In this document: positions 28,123 to 38,127 of the stretch, piece by piece
Layout: each line of letters starts with the position of its first letter
How positions within the stretch are numbered: position 1 is the stretch's first letter
Source of the DNA: Nitrosomonas sp.
Lineage (GTDB): Bacteria > Pseudomonadota > Gammaproteobacteria > Burkholderiales > Nitrosomonadaceae
Direction of reading: 5' to 3'
NCBI GenBank assembly: GCA_024281825.1
Contig: JAMWZY010000004.1
Span: 165,013-229,012 of the forward strand
Length of the DNA: 64,000 nt
Notes under the pieces: generated by a model
Databases searched by the model: none
The model's input: the letters and a program-made list of their open reading frames with translations, nothing else
What the model was told of the DNA's origin: nothing
Translations under genes and position numbers: made by a program

Positions 28123-30192
28123 TTACTTGCAATAATGCTCCAATAATAATTGTTGCGCTGAGCGAGGTTTGTGTGTGCCGGGTTTTAATCGTTTGTAGGA
28201 GCCATCGTTTTGTAATGACCAAGCTTGCGTGTTATCGGAAAGATAATTTAGTAGACCCAATTCAATAACGGTGTCACTGGTTCGTTTTTCCTCGATCGGG
28301 AAGCATACTTCGACGCGATGATGTAAGTTGCGTGTCATCCAGTCAGCGCTTGAACAAAATAGTAATTCTTCCCCATTTTGATGGAAATAAAATACCCGCG
28401 TGTGTTCCAAGAAGCGTCCGACAATAGAGCGTACGTTAATATTTTCTGATACCCCTTTGATTCCTGGGCGAAGGCAACATACGCCTCGAACGATTAAATC
28501 AATTTTTACACCGGCTTGGGAAGCACGGTAAAGTGCTATGATAATTTCCGGATCGACCAGAGCATTCATTTTGGCAATAATCCATCCTTTTTTACCTTCA
28601 TTGACTAGGCTGATTTCTTTATCAATATAAGTCAGGATTCCTTTATGTAATGTGAAAGGTGATTGCAGCAGTTTTTTTAAGCGGCCAGCTCGACCCAGCC
28701 CAGTCAGTTGATGGAATAATTTATTGACGTCTTCGCCAATTGCCTTGTCGCTCGTAAGTAAGCCATAGTCGGTATACAATCGTGCGGTTCTAGCATGGTA
28801 ATTACCGGTGCCTAAATGGACGTAACGGCGAAGACTACGGCCTTCTCTTCGTACTACCAAAATCATTTTTGCATGCGTTTTGTAATTAACCACGCCATAC
28901 ACTACGTGTGCGCCAGCTTGTTGTAATTCGCTGGCTAATTCGATATTAGCTTCTTCATCGAATCGTGCGCGTAATTCAATAACAACGGTGACTTCTTTGC
29001 CCGTGCGTGCAGCAATTTTTAACGCTTCTACTACGACTGATTCGGCCCCCGTGCGATAGAGCGTTTGTTTGATCGATAATACATGAGGATCTGTCGCTGC
29101 TTGACGTAAAAAATCGATGACCGGTGCAAATGATTGGAAAGGATGATGTAATAATATGTCGCCATTGTGCAAGGTATCAAAAATACTGGTGTTTTTTACT
29201 AAGCGCCGAGGAATATCAGGGGTAAAGCCGGGGAATTTTAATTCTGGCCGGTCGACCAAATCACAAATTGCCAGTAGTCGACCCAGGTTAACGGGGCCAT
29301 TCACTTGATAGAGATCCTCTTGGCGCAACTCAAATTTCTGCAATAGGAAATGACTTAATTCATCAGGGCAGTTATCGGCCACTTCAAGCCGAACAGCATC
29401 ACTGAATCTTCGTGAAGGTAGCTCACCTTCCAAAGCACGCAATAGGTCATCCGTTTCTTCGTCGTCGATGAGCAAGTCGCTGTCACGTGTTACCTTGAAC
29501 TGATAGCAACCCATCACATTCATGCCTGGAAATAAATCACTGACGTGGGCATGGATAATAGAGGAAAGTAAAATGAAATCATGGTTGCCGCCACTGTACC
29601 GTGCAGGAATTTGGATAATACGAGGGAGGGAACGAGGTGCCTGTACGATAGCAAGGCCCGAGTCACGCCCAAATGCATCTTTGCCATCCAATGATATGAT
29701 GAAATACAGATTTTTATTAAGTACCCTGGGAAAAGGGTGGGCCGGATCCAATCCAATCGGACTTAACACTGGTAATACTTCATTTCTAAAATAGCGATGA
29801 ATCCATCGACTTGTTTGTGGTTTCCATTGTGTTCGACGTAGCAAGCGAATCTTATCTTTGGAGAGCGCTGGTATCATCATTTCATTCCAGACCTGATATT
29901 GTTCCTCGACAAATCGGTGTGCTGTTTCACTGATGCGCATCAGTACTTCGGCTGGAGATAGATTATCAGGGCCAGCTTGTGTTAAACCATATTTGGCTTG
30001 TTGTTTGAGTCCTGCTACACGGATTTCAAAAAACTCATCTAGGTTTGTGCTGGCAATGCATAAAAAGCGCAATCTTTCTAATAAAGGAAGATTTTCGTCT
30101 TTTGTTTGCTCGATCACACGCAGGTTGAATTCAAGTAAGCTTAGCTCACGGTTGATATAAAACGCTGGATTTTTAAGGTCAGTGATATCCAT
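28123..30192 (-). CDS. ppk1: Polyphosphate kinase 1
   Basis: Ppk1 makes inorganic polyphosphate from ATP at the inner membrane. The ATG at 30192 gives 689 residues starting MDITDLKN; a TTG directly before it extends the frame by one codon. The N-terminal FYINRELSLLEFN, middle domain and two phospholipase-D-like C-terminal domains are all present, with the autophosphorylated histidine region RRYVHLGTGNYHARTARLYTD and the LRPGIKGVSENI block. The length is normal. Confidence 0.95.
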   Translation of the reverse strand: MDITDLKNPAFYINRELSLLEFNLRVIEQTKDENLPLLERLRFLCIASTNLDEFFEIRVAGLKQQAKYGLTQAGPDNLSPAEVLMRISETAHRFVEEQYQVWNEMMIPALSKDKIRLLRRTQWKPQTSRWIHRYFRNEVLPVLSPIGLDPAHPFPRVLNKNLYFIISLDGKDAFGRDSGLAIVQAPRSLPRIIQIPARYSGGNHDFILLSSIIHAHVSDLFPGMNVMGCYQFKVTRDSDLLIDDEETDDLLRALEGELPSRRFSDAVRLEVADNCPDELSHFLLQKFELRQEDLYQVNGPVNLGRLLAICDLVDRPELKFPGFTPDIPRRLVKNTSIFDTLHNGDILLHHPFQSFAPVIDFLRQAATDPHVLSIKQTLYRTGAESVVVEALKIAARTGKEVTVVIELRARFDEEANIELASELQQAGAHVVYGVVNYKTHAKMILVVRREGRSLRRYVHLGTGNYHARTARLYTDYGLLTSDKAIGEDVNKLFHQLTGLGRAGRLKKLLQSPFTLHKGILTYIDKEISLVNEGKKGWIIAKMNALVDPEIIIALYRASQAGVKIDLIVRGVCCLRPGIKGVSENINVRSIVGRFLEHTRVFYFHQNGEELLFCSSADWMTRNLHHRVEVCFPIEEKRTSDTVIELGLLNYLSDNTQAWSLQNDGSYKRLKPGTHKPRSAQQLLLEHYCK

Positions 30193-30351
30193 CAAGATAA
30201 CTGGTTTTTAAAATAATGATTCATGCAGTCGCAATCTGTTTATGTTATCTGATTGCAGTGCCAGGAAAAATGTAGCAGCAATAACAAAGATTACCAATGT
30301 TAAAGAATTGTTGGTGATGAATCTGTGAATTTATGATGACAACACACAAAC

Positions 30352-31488
30352 TTACTGAGATTTTATGCTGGGTACGATTTTTAATAATTTTCCATTAATA
30401 TCATCGGTCAGTAAATATAATGTTCCATCGGGGCTTTGTTTTACATCGCGAAAGCGGGTCGTATTCATAAGCAGCTGTTCTTCATGTATGATTTTATTAC
30501 CGTCTGTGCTCAATCGTGCAATATGTTTTCCAGCCAGTGCACCAATAAACAGATTGCTACGCCATGCAGGGAATTGATTACCGGTATAAAACGCCATGCC
30601 GGAAGGTGCAATTGATGGTGTCCAATAACGAATAGGTTCTTCGAAGCCTTGTTCGGCATGCTCATCTTTAATAGGCGTGTCATCATAATGGGAACCATAA
30701 CATGCTAGTGGCCAACCATAATTTTTCCCAGGTTGTGGAATATTGATTTCATCGCCACCTTTAGGGCCATGTTCATGTATCCACAGCTCACCTGTTTTGG
30801 GATGGATGGCAGCGCCTTGGATACTTCGATGACCGTAAGACCATATTTCTGGTTTTGCTTGAGGGTTTTTAACAAGTGGATTGTCAGGAGGCACCGTTCC
30901 ATCAGGACGGATACGGATAATTTTACCGAAATAGTTGTCCAGTTGCTGAGCATCATGGGCGTGACTACCACGATCACCCAGTGTAATGAAAAGATTGCCA
31001 TCTCGTGCAAACACTAAGCGCGATCCAAAATGAATACCGTCTGCGGTTTTGGGCAGTTGTCGAAAAATCACCTGTAAATTTTTGAGCTGACCATGAATTA
31101 ATTCCGCTCGAGCAACCGCAGTGCTTGCTTTATGATCTTCGGGTTCGGCGTAAGAAAGATAAATCAGTCGATTTTTTGAGAATTCAGGATCGAGTGCAAC
31201 ATCAAGTAATCCTCCCTGTTGCTTGAAAAATACTTCGGGAACACCCTGAATTGGATCAGATATTTGACCATTGGCAGAAATAATGCGTAATTGACCAATA
31301 CGTTCGGTCACTAAGATATTGCCATCGGGTAAAAATGCCATCCCCCAAGGGAATTTTAAACCATTTGCAACCTGTTGCACGGTAAATTCCGGCTGTAATC
31401 GTTGCGCATGGGCAGTAGATAACAAATATCCGTGTTGATCAAAAAAATTGGTTGCAGCAACCAAGAATATCAAAGCGAAGCGGAACAT
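30352..31488 (-). CDS. Periplasmic PQQ-dependent sugar dehydrogenase (soluble GDH/Asd family)
   Basis: A six-bladed beta-propeller of the soluble glucose dehydrogenase family, which oxidises aldoses using PQQ. ATG at 31488 follows an AGGAAG site and gives 378 residues with a signal peptide ending near AHA; upstream starts are less likely. Motifs: GLKFPWGMAFLPDGNILVTER, the HFGSRLVFARDGNLFITLGDRG block with the catalytic-type histidine, GHRSIQGAAIHPKTGELWIHEHGP, and NYGWPLA. PQQ synthesis genes are not seen, so the cofactor could come from elsewhere in the genome or the medium. The physiological substrate is unknown. Confidence 0.85.
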   Translation of the reverse strand: MFRFALIFLVAATNFFDQHGYLLSTAHAQRLQPEFTVQQVANGLKFPWGMAFLPDGNILVTERIGQLRIISANGQISDPIQGVPEVFFKQQGGLLDVALDPEFSKNRLIYLSYAEPEDHKASTAVARAELIHGQLKNLQVIFRQLPKTADGIHFGSRLVFARDGNLFITLGDRGSHAHDAQQLDNYFGKIIRIRPDGTVPPDNPLVKNPQAKPEIWSYGHRSIQGAAIHPKTGELWIHEHGPKGGDEINIPQPGKNYGWPLACYGSHYDDTPIKDEHAEQGFEEPIRYWTPSIAPSGMAFYTGNQFPAWRSNLFIGALAGKHIARLSTDGNKIIHEEQLLMNTTRFRDVKQSPDGTLYLLTDDINGKLLKIVPSIKSQ

Positions 31489-31778
31489 TTTTCTTCCTGT
31501 AAGTGACGAAGTAAGGAGATATAAATGTAGCATCCTTATAATGGGATCTCAAATCAAACATGTGGCATTTTTTACCAAATTAGAAAAATATTTCCCCATC
31601 GTAACCATTACTGGATGGGGGCTGTAAACAGGGTGACAATTTGTCGCATTGTAGTTTTATTTTTTATGGGATAGAGTGTGATAACAGAACAGAAAATTAA
31701 CATTCATTGTTATATCTTTGTCACATACATTTGCTATTCTGAGATTATCCTTAAAAATTATGTGAGGAGTGAATTCAA

Positions 31779-32135
31779 ATGAAGCAATTACAATCGCAGG
31801 TTGATCTGAAAATAGATGCAGTAAACGTTTCATCAACCGAACAAAGAAATGGTCAATCCTTTTATGAGTCTGGTCAAATGCGGCGTGCAAAGATGCACGC
31901 AGCGCGTCTTGTTGAGTCTATTGATGGATATAATACATTGCCGCCTTCGTTACAACGCTTGATGGAAGCGTGTTTCGTTTTAGAAACAACAGACTCTAGA
32001 ATACTGGCAGCTTACTTAAAGCAGAAACCTGCAGTAATTCGCATGGACTTCCAAAAAATTTGCACAATCTTGGGGAAAAAATTTGCACTGCAAAAAATGC
32101 ATCAGCCTGCTCCCCCTAATCGTGAATTTGCTTAG
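31779..32135 (+). CDS. Small protein of unknown function with possible C-terminal HTH
   Basis: A 118-residue soluble protein not recognised by me. A GAGGAG site eight or so bases before the ATG supports translation. The N-terminal 40 residues are polar; residues about 50-105 are helical and the segment DSRILAAYLKQKPAVIRMDFQKICTILG resembles a LuxR/GerE-type helix-turn-helix, with a recognition helix around KPAVIRMDF. If that is right it is a small DNA-binding regulator without a receiver domain. It is monocistronic, with 269 bp before dapC. Confidence 0.55.
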   Translation: MKQLQSQVDLKIDAVNVSSTEQRNGQSFYESGQMRRAKMHAARLVESIDGYNTLPPSLQRLMEACFVLETTDSRILAAYLKQKPAVIRMDFQKICTILGKKFALQKMHQPAPPNREFA

Positions 32136-32404
32136 TAAGTATTGTGTCATTTTTGTTCAAGGTAATCGTAAAGTAACAGTTTTGCGTCATCCTTCACCAG
32201 TTATGCATTGACAATTTGGGCCAAAAATATCTGGGGGCTTGTCGATGTATCGTCTATACCATCCATTTTGTCTTTGGTTTTTTGTTGGTTATTCTTTCCT
32301 ACGCGATTTATAATTCTAATTCGATTTTTCAGAATTCATTAAAGCTTATTTCGTACTGATAACGGTAATTAAACTTAAGCAGTGATTACCATTTATTACT
32401 TGTC

Positions 32405-33601
32405 ATGAATCCAAAACTGAACCAACTGCAATCTTACCCATTTCAAAAGCTAAAACAACTGCTTGATGGTGTGACGCACAATAGAGGGCTATCTGCGATT
32501 AATTTACAGATTGGTGAGCCAAAGCATGCTACACCTGACTTCATTCGACAAGGGATGATCGATCATATGGATGGATTGTCTGCATACCCTATGACTTCGG
32601 GTTCTGTTTCACTTAGAAACACCTTGGCAAATTGGATTCAGAGGCGGTTTAATTTAACGGAAATCAATCCTGATACCGAAGTTATTCCAGTCAACGGTAG
32701 TCGTGAGGCATTATTTTCTTTTGCACAAGCGGTTGTAGATACCGATAAGGGTAGGGCGATAGTGATCTGCCCCAATCCGTTTTACCAAATTTATGAAGGC
32801 GCTGTATTGTTAGCTGGTGCTGAGCCTTATTTCATGAATGCATCTTCACAAAATCATTTTGCGTGTGATTTTTCCCAAGTAAGTAATGTAATCTGGTCCA
32901 ATACTCAGATCGTTTATGTTTGTTCGCCTAACAATCCTACTGGTCGTGTGATGACTTTGGAAGAATGGAAACAACTATTTGAATTATCGGATCGCTATGG
33001 TTTTGTAATCGCGTCGGATGAATGTTATTCGGAAATTTATTTCACCGAAATGGTTCCTCCTTTAGGTGCACTGGATGCGGCACAACGAATGGGGCAGTAT
33101 GGATTTCCACGCTTAATGGTATTCAATAGTCTATCAAAGCGCTCCAATGTGCCAGGGCTACGTTCGGGATTTGTGGCGGGTGACGCTCAAATATTAGAAA
33201 AATTTTTACTCTATCGGACTTATCATGGTTCTGCTATGAGTCCAGTAGTGCAAGCAGCAAGTGCAATTGCCTGGAATGATGAAGTGCATGTGATTGAAAA
33301 CCGACGCTTGTACACGCAAAAATTTTCTGATGCAGAGCGGATTTTGTCGGATGTAATCAATTTACAGATGCCGGATGCGGGTTTTTATTTTTGGCTAGAG
33401 ACACCAATCAGTGACACTGAATTCACCAAAAGGCTCTATCAAGACTATAATGTTACTGTGCTGCCGGGTAGCTACTTGGCTCGGGATGTGCATGGTGTCA
33501 ATCCTGGAGCAAACTATGTGCGCATTGCGTTAGTAACTACCCCTTTAGAGTGTGCTGAAGCCATGCAGAGAATTAAGAATTTTATGAGCGATTTAAATTA
33601 A
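32405..33601 (+). CDS. dapC: N-succinyldiaminopimelate aminotransferase
   Basis: A class I/II PLP aminotransferase of 398 residues that makes N-succinyl-LL-diaminopimelate from the keto precursor in lysine and peptidoglycan synthesis. The N-terminus ([18 protein letters not shown]) is that of betaproteobacterial Dap[22 protein letters not shown] and the PLP-lysine block [17 protein letters not shown] are intact. The direct neighbour dapD, whose product feeds this step, supports DapC over another aminotransferase. Confidence 0.93.
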   Translation: MNPKLNQLQSYPFQKLKQLLDGVTHNRGLSAINLQIGEPKHATPDFIRQGMIDHMDGLSAYPMTSGSVSLRNTLANWIQRRFNLTEINPDTEVIPVNGSREALFSFAQAVVDTDKGRAIVICPNPFYQIYEGAVLLAGAEPYFMNASSQNHFACDFSQVSNVIWSNTQIVYVCSPNNPTGRVMTLEEWKQLFELSDRYGFVIASDECYSEIYFTEMVPPLGALDAAQRMGQYGFPRLMVFNSLSKRSNVPGLRSGFVAGDAQILEKFLLYRTYHGSAMSPVVQAASAIAWNDEVHVIENRRLYTQKFSDAERILSDVINLQMPDAGFYFWLETPISDTEFTKRLYQDYNVTVLPGSYLARDVHGVNPGANYVRIALVTTPLECAEAMQRIKNFMSDLN

Positions 33602-33626
33602 GCGATATTCCAATATAAGGAACAAT

Positions 33627-34448
33627 ATGAGCGAATTGCAAAGCATTATTGAAGAAGCTTTTGAACGTCGAGCGGATATTACCCCTCGAAATGTTGAAGC
33701 CAGTTTAAAGGAATCCATTGCCCAAGTTTTGGCTATGTTAGATAGCGGTAAGTTGCGCGTAGCCGAGAAAATTAATGGTAGCTGGGTGACGCATCAATGG
33801 ATCAAGAAAGCAGTATTGTTGTCTTTCCGCATTGAGGACAACAGTTTCATCAAAGGTGGCTTTTCCAATTATTTTGATAAAGTTCCTTCAAAATTTGCTG
33901 ACTATAGCTCCAGGGATTTCCGGGATGGCGGATTTCGTGTAGTTCCCCCTGCAGCCGTGCGCAAAGGATCATTTATAGCGGGAAATGTAGTGCTGATGCC
34001 TTCGTATGTGAATATCGGAGCTTATGTTGACCAAGGTACGATGGTTGATACCTGGGCGACGGTAGGTTCTTGTGCACAGATTGGTAAGAACGTGCATTTA
34101 TCCGGCGGCGTCGGTATTGGTGGCGTGTTGGAACCTGTACAAGCCAATCCAACCATCATTGAAGACAATTGTTTTATCGGTGCGCGTTCAGAAATTGTGG
34201 AAGGGGTCATCGTCGAAGAAAACTCTGTAATTTCGATGGGAGTTTATATTGGCCAGAGTACTAAAATCTATCATCGCGATACGGGAGAGGTCAGTTACGG
34301 ACGTATTCCGGCGGGTTCGGTCGTGGTGTCTGGGAATTTGCCTTCGGAAAATGGGAAGTACAGTCTTTATTGTGCAGTCATTGTCAAGCAGGTCGATGCA
34401 AAAACACGTTCTAAAACAGGTATAAATGAATTATTACGTGGTATTTAG
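33627..34448 (+). CDS. dapD: Tetrahydrodipicolinate N-succinyltransferase
   Basis: DapD transfers succinyl from succinyl-CoA to tetrahydrodipicolinate. The 273-residue product has the N-terminal helical domain and a left-handed beta-helix of hexapeptide repeats from about residue 105 ([40 protein letters not shown]), then the C-terminal VVSGNLPS segment. Length and motifs are canonical. A good AAGGAA site lies before the ATG, 25 bp after dapC. Confidence 0.97.
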   Translation: MSELQSIIEEAFERRADITPRNVEASLKESIAQVLAMLDSGKLRVAEKINGSWVTHQWIKKAVLLSFRIEDNSFIKGGFSNYFDKVPSKFADYSSRDFRDGGFRVVPPAAVRKGSFIAGNVVLMPSYVNIGAYVDQGTMVDTWATVGSCAQIGKNVHLSGGVGIGGVLEPVQANPTIIEDNCFIGARSEIVEGVIVEENSVISMGVYIGQSTKIYHRDTGEVSYGRIPAGSVVVSGNLPSENGKYSLYCAVIVKQVDAKTRSKTGINELLRGI

Positions 34449-34465
34449 AGATATATACTATAAAT

Positions 34466-35731
34466 ATGACTGATCCTACTTCAATTCAATTGATTGCAGC
34501 AATACTATTTGCGTTAGCTATAACGCATACATTTTCAACCAAGTATTTTGAGCATCTTGCGCATATTCAGCCACGACATGCTGGGGTCTGGCATTTGTTG
34601 GGTGAAGTTGAAGTGGTTTTTGGTTTGTGGGCAATGATATTGATTTTGTTTATTTTTGTTCTTAGCGGGAAGTACGACGCGATCACTTATCTTGAGTCAC
34701 GTAATTTTACTGAGCCGATGTTTGTTTTTGTCATCATGGTGATTGCCGGAACACGCCCCATTCTGGATTTTGTTGCGACCGTGGTACAGCGTATAGCAAT
34801 GGTGGTACCGCTCAATCAACGTATGGTCATGTATTTCTTGCTATTAGCGTTTGTTCCTTTGCTAGGATCGTTTATTACTGAGCCTGCGGCAATGACATTG
34901 GCTGCATTGATGTTACGCGAAACATTATTTAGCCGAGATATATCGACACGTTTAAAATATGCAACGGTTGGCGTATTGTTTGTCAATATTTCTATAGGGG
35001 GTACTTTAACGCCCTTTGCAGCGCCACCCGTTCTGATGGTGGCGGCAAAATGGAATTGGGATATCGCGTTTATGTTAGTGAATTTTGGATGGAAAGCAGC
35101 AATCGCTGTCATGGTGAACGCGCTTGCGGTGACTTGGTTGTTTCGTCGAGAATTCAATCAGGCAGATCCATTAAAAGACATCGAATCTGTTGCCAGTAAA
35201 ATTCCTTTATCCGTTGTATTGATCCATTTGTTTTTTTTAGTGTTGGTGGTGGTGTTTGCGCATCATCCTGTGGTATTTATGGGATTGTTTCTGTTTTTTC
35301 TCGGCTATACAGCGGCTTATGAACGCCATCAAAGCCCATTGATTTTGCGCGAAGCTCTGTTGGTTGCTTTTTTCTTGGCAGGATTAGTGGTTCTGGGGGG
35401 GCAGCAGCAATGGTGGCTCCAGCCCTTATTGATGAATATGAGTGAAACAGCTGTTTTCTTTGGTGCTACTGCACTGACTGCAGTGACCGATAATGCCGCG
35501 CTGACGTATTTAGGCTCGTTGGTGGAAGGTTTGACAGAGGAATTTAAAATAGCCTTGGTGGCGGGTGCAGTGACAGGTGGGGGTTTAACAGTCATAGCAA
35601 ACGCACCTAATCCGGCAGGTTTTTCTATTCTTAAAAGCAAGTTTGACGAGCAATCTATTCATCCATTGGGATTATTAGTTGCAGCAATTCCTCCAACATT
35701 AGTTGCTATTGCAGCATTTAGAGTATTATGA
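34466..35731 (+). CDS. Putative Na+/H+ antiporter (PF07399-type)
   Basis: A 421-residue membrane protein with about eleven hydrophobic segments, resembling the putative Na+/H+ antiporter family within the ion-transporter superfamily. Notable blocks are FITEPAAMTLAALMLRE, which parallels the helix-breaking TxxxT segment of NhaD/CitM-type carriers, and the near C-terminal mirror TAVTDNAALTYLGS and TVIANAPNPAGFSIL. This internal two-fold pattern is expected of the superfamily. It follows dapD by 17 bp; no link to lysine synthesis is obvious. Confidence 0.8.
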   Translation: MTDPTSIQLIAAILFALAITHTFSTKYFEHLAHIQPRHAGVWHLLGEVEVVFGLWAMILILFIFVLSGKYDAITYLESRNFTEPMFVFVIMVIAGTRPILDFVATVVQRIAMVVPLNQRMVMYFLLLAFVPLLGSFITEPAAMTLAALMLRETLFSRDISTRLKYATVGVLFVNISIGGTLTPFAAPPVLMVAAKWNWDIAFMLVNFGWKAAIAVMVNALAVTWLFRREFNQADPLKDIESVASKIPLSVVLIHLFFLVLVVVFAHHPVVFMGLFLFFLGYTAAYERHQSPLILREALLVAFFLAGLVVLGGQQQWWLQPLLMNMSETAVFFGATALTAVTDNAALTYLGSLVEGLTEEFKIALVAGAVTGGGLTVIANAPNPAGFSILKSKFDEQSIHPLGLLVAAIPPTLVAIAAFRVL

Positions 35732-35848
35732 AATAGGCGTAACAAAAGCTTGATGCGATTATCTTTGAATGCTTTATTTTGTCGCCGACTCGAAAGTTGT
35801 GTTTTACCATGACAATATTGATTATTGGGTTAGTCGAGAAATCTGACT

Positions 35849-36598
35849 TTAGGCGCTTCTACATACCATGCAATATGGGTCTTTATGAAGTTTTACTGAG
35901 CGCCAGCTCATCGTTAAGCCATCCAACAATTGTAGGCGGCCTTGCAGGTTATCGCCGATATTGAGTAGGGTTTTTATTGTTTCGGCTGCTTGTATGCAGC
36001 CTATGATGCCAACTAAGGGCGAGAATACTCCCATCACTGCGCATGGCATATCGTTTGACTCTCCTTCGAAAGGATACAAACAGTGGTAACACGGACTGTT
36101 GGGGTATCGTGTATCAAAAACAGTAACTTGTCCATTAAATCGTGTTACTGCACCTGAAATTAAAGGTTTTTTATATTTTACACAAGCTTGATTAATTTGA
36201 TGGCGTGTTGAGAAGTTATCACTGGCGTCGATAACAATATCAACGTTCTGCAAGAGTGCTTGTAATGCAGCTGATTCGATTCGTTGGGGAACTACAGTAA
36301 TATCGATTTCAGGATTGATGTTTGTAAGAGTCCGCTTTGCTGAATCAACCTTTGCTAAACCGATTGATCTAGTATGATGAATGATTTGGCGTTGTAGATT
36401 GGTTAAATCGACTTGGTCACCATCACAAAGCGTTAAATATCCAATACCACTGGCTGCCAGATACATCGCAGCTGGGGAGCCTAATCCTCCTATTCCTACA
36501 ATTAATACATGTGATCGATTAAGCTTTTCTTGTCCTTCAATATCAATTTCCGGTAACAGAATATGCCGGCTGTACCTAATCAGCTGATGATCATTCAC
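35849..36598 (-). CDS. moeB: Molybdopterin-synthase adenylyltransferase MoeB / HesA-ThiF family
   Basis: An E1-like enzyme that adenylates the C-terminus of a sulfur-carrier protein such as MoaD or ThiS. GTG at 36598 gives 249 residues with the standard start NDHQLIRYSRHILLPEI; the longer frame from 36661 would run into ctpA. The ATP-binding GIGGLGSPA, the NLQRQI and DxSDNFxTR blocks and two zinc CxxC pairs (CYHC, CMVC at the extreme C-terminus) are intact. MoeB versus ThiF cannot be decided from sequence alone. It lies 7 bp after ctpA. Confidence 0.88.
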   Translation of the reverse strand: MNDHQLIRYSRHILLPEIDIEGQEKLNRSHVLIVGIGGLGSPAAMYLAASGIGYLTLCDGDQVDLTNLQRQIIHHTRSIGLAKVDSAKRTLTNINPEIDITVVPQRIESAALQALLQNVDIVIDASDNFSTRHQINQACVKYKKPLISGAVTRFNGQVTVFDTRYPNSPCYHCLYPFEGESNDMPCAVMGVFSPLVGIIGCIQAAETIKTLLNIGDNLQGRLQLLDGLTMSWRSVKLHKDPYCMVCRSA

Positions 36599-36605
36599 AG
36601 CATTA

Positions 36606-38066
36606 TTAACTATCAGTTTTATCGTTTTTCTTTTTGGGTACTGGGGTGGATTTTGTATCACCTTTAAAGTAATTTATGGCTTGAGTGAGCAATTGGTCTT
36701 CTTCAGAGCCGAATTCCAGAGGTTTTTTGTTTTTCTTGCTTTGGGCTTTTTCTTCTTTGGTTTCGTCTGAGGTTTCTTGAATAGCTTTTTCTATCTGTAT
36801 TGCTGGATCTAGATTCGTAGGCGCTTTATTTTTCTTATCATTTTTTCCATTCGACAAATGACGATTCAAATCGGACTCACGCAGCCTACTTCCCTCATCG
36901 CCGCTATTGGTTTCATCCAGAATATCAGGTGTAATTCCTTTAGCTTGTATCGATTGACCGTTTGGCGTGTAATAACGTGCAGTGGTCAATTTTATTGCAG
37001 TATTGTTACCCAGTGGTAATATGGTTTGGACTGAGCCTTTACCGAAGGTTTGTGAGCCCATTACTACCGAGCGTTTATGATCTTGCAAAGCACCTGCTAC
37101 GATTTCAGAAGCTGAAGCGGATCCACCATTAACCAGTGTGATCATCGGAACAGTTTTTGCCTCCTTCGGTAATCCTTTTAGGAAATCGTCATCGGAACCA
37201 CGCAAATAGTGTTCTGGGCTGGCGAGTAATTTCATTTTTGCATCGGCACTACGTCCTTCGGTATAAACAACTAATGCATTTTCAGGCAAGAACGCTGCAG
37301 AGACAGCTACTGCACCATTTAACAATCCTCCTGGGTCATTACGCAAATCTAGAATTAAGCCTTTTATTGCACCATTATTTTGAGAAAATAAGGTCTTAAT
37401 GGCTTGTGCTAAATTCTCGCCGGTTTGTTCTTGAAATTGCGTAATGCGGATATATGCATATCCAGGTTCAATTATTTTTGATTTAACACTTTGGATTTTA
37501 ATAATATCCCGAACCAAATTGAATATTAGAGGCTCCGATTCACCTTCACGAACAATAGTAATTTTAATAGAAGTTTTTGGTTTACCACGCATCATCTTAA
37601 TGGCGTCATTCAATGTCATGCCTTTGACGACTTTGTCATCCAGTTTTACAATCAGATCGCCGGTTTTAATACCCGCGCGAAAAGCGGGCGTATCTTCGAT
37701 AGGAGAAATAACCTTGACAATACCATCCTCCATAGTAACTTGTATTCCCAATCCACCAAATTCACCCTGAGTACCTATTTGTAACTCTTTATATTCATCT
37801 TTATCTAGATAGGACGAGTGTGGATCTAAACCAACGAGCATTCCATTAATCGCTTCAGTAATTAATTTTTTGTCTTCTACGGATTCTACATAATCACTTT
37901 TGATGCGCCCGAAAACCTGCGCAAAGGTTCGTAATTCTTCAATCGGAAGCGGATGAACTGCCTCTAAATGTTCTTTCTTTGCAATGGCAGAAAAATTCAA
38001 ACTGATCATGATTCCAGCGATAATGCCGACGATTAGTAATCCCGATTTTTTAACAATATGACTCAT
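36606..38066 (-). CDS. ctpA: C-terminal processing protease (S41)
   Basis: A periplasmic serine protease of 486 residues with an N-terminal signal anchor. A PDZ domain (about 90-175) contains the GGLGIQV ligand loop; the S41 catalytic domain follows with serine in GGSASASEIVAGAL and the general-base lysine in QTFGKGSVQ. The tail (about 390-486) is highly charged and lysine/glutamate-rich. ATG at 38066 is preceded by GGAGA. The order gpmA-envC-ctpA-moeB is a conserved betaproteobacterial operon. CtpA in other bacteria degrades or trims cell-wall hydrolases, which fits the EnvC-like neighbour. Confidence 0.93.
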   Translation of the reverse strand: MSHIVKKSGLLIVGIIAGIMISLNFSAIAKKEHLEAVHPLPIEELRTFAQVFGRIKSDYVESVEDKKLITEAINGMLVGLDPHSSYLDKDEYKELQIGTQGEFGGLGIQVTMEDGIVKVISPIEDTPAFRAGIKTGDLIVKLDDKVVKGMTLNDAIKMMRGKPKTSIKITIVREGESEPLIFNLVRDIIKIQSVKSKIIEPGYAYIRITQFQEQTGENLAQAIKTLFSQNNGAIKGLILDLRNDPGGLLNGAVAVSAAFLPENALVVYTEGRSADAKMKLLASPEHYLRGSDDDFLKGLPKEAKTVPMITLVNGGSASASEIVAGALQDHKRSVVMGSQTFGKGSVQTILPLGNNTAIKLTTARYYTPNGQSIQAKGITPDILDETNSGDEGSRLRESDLNRHLSNGKNDKKNKAPTNLDPAIQIEKAIQETSDETKEEKAQSKKNKKPLEFGSEEDQLLTQAINYFKGDTKSTPVPKKKNDKTDS

Positions 38067-38127
38067 GATGCTTTCTCCGCACTGATCGATTTGTGTGTGT
38101 ATTCTAAAATACTTCCTAAGATACTCA

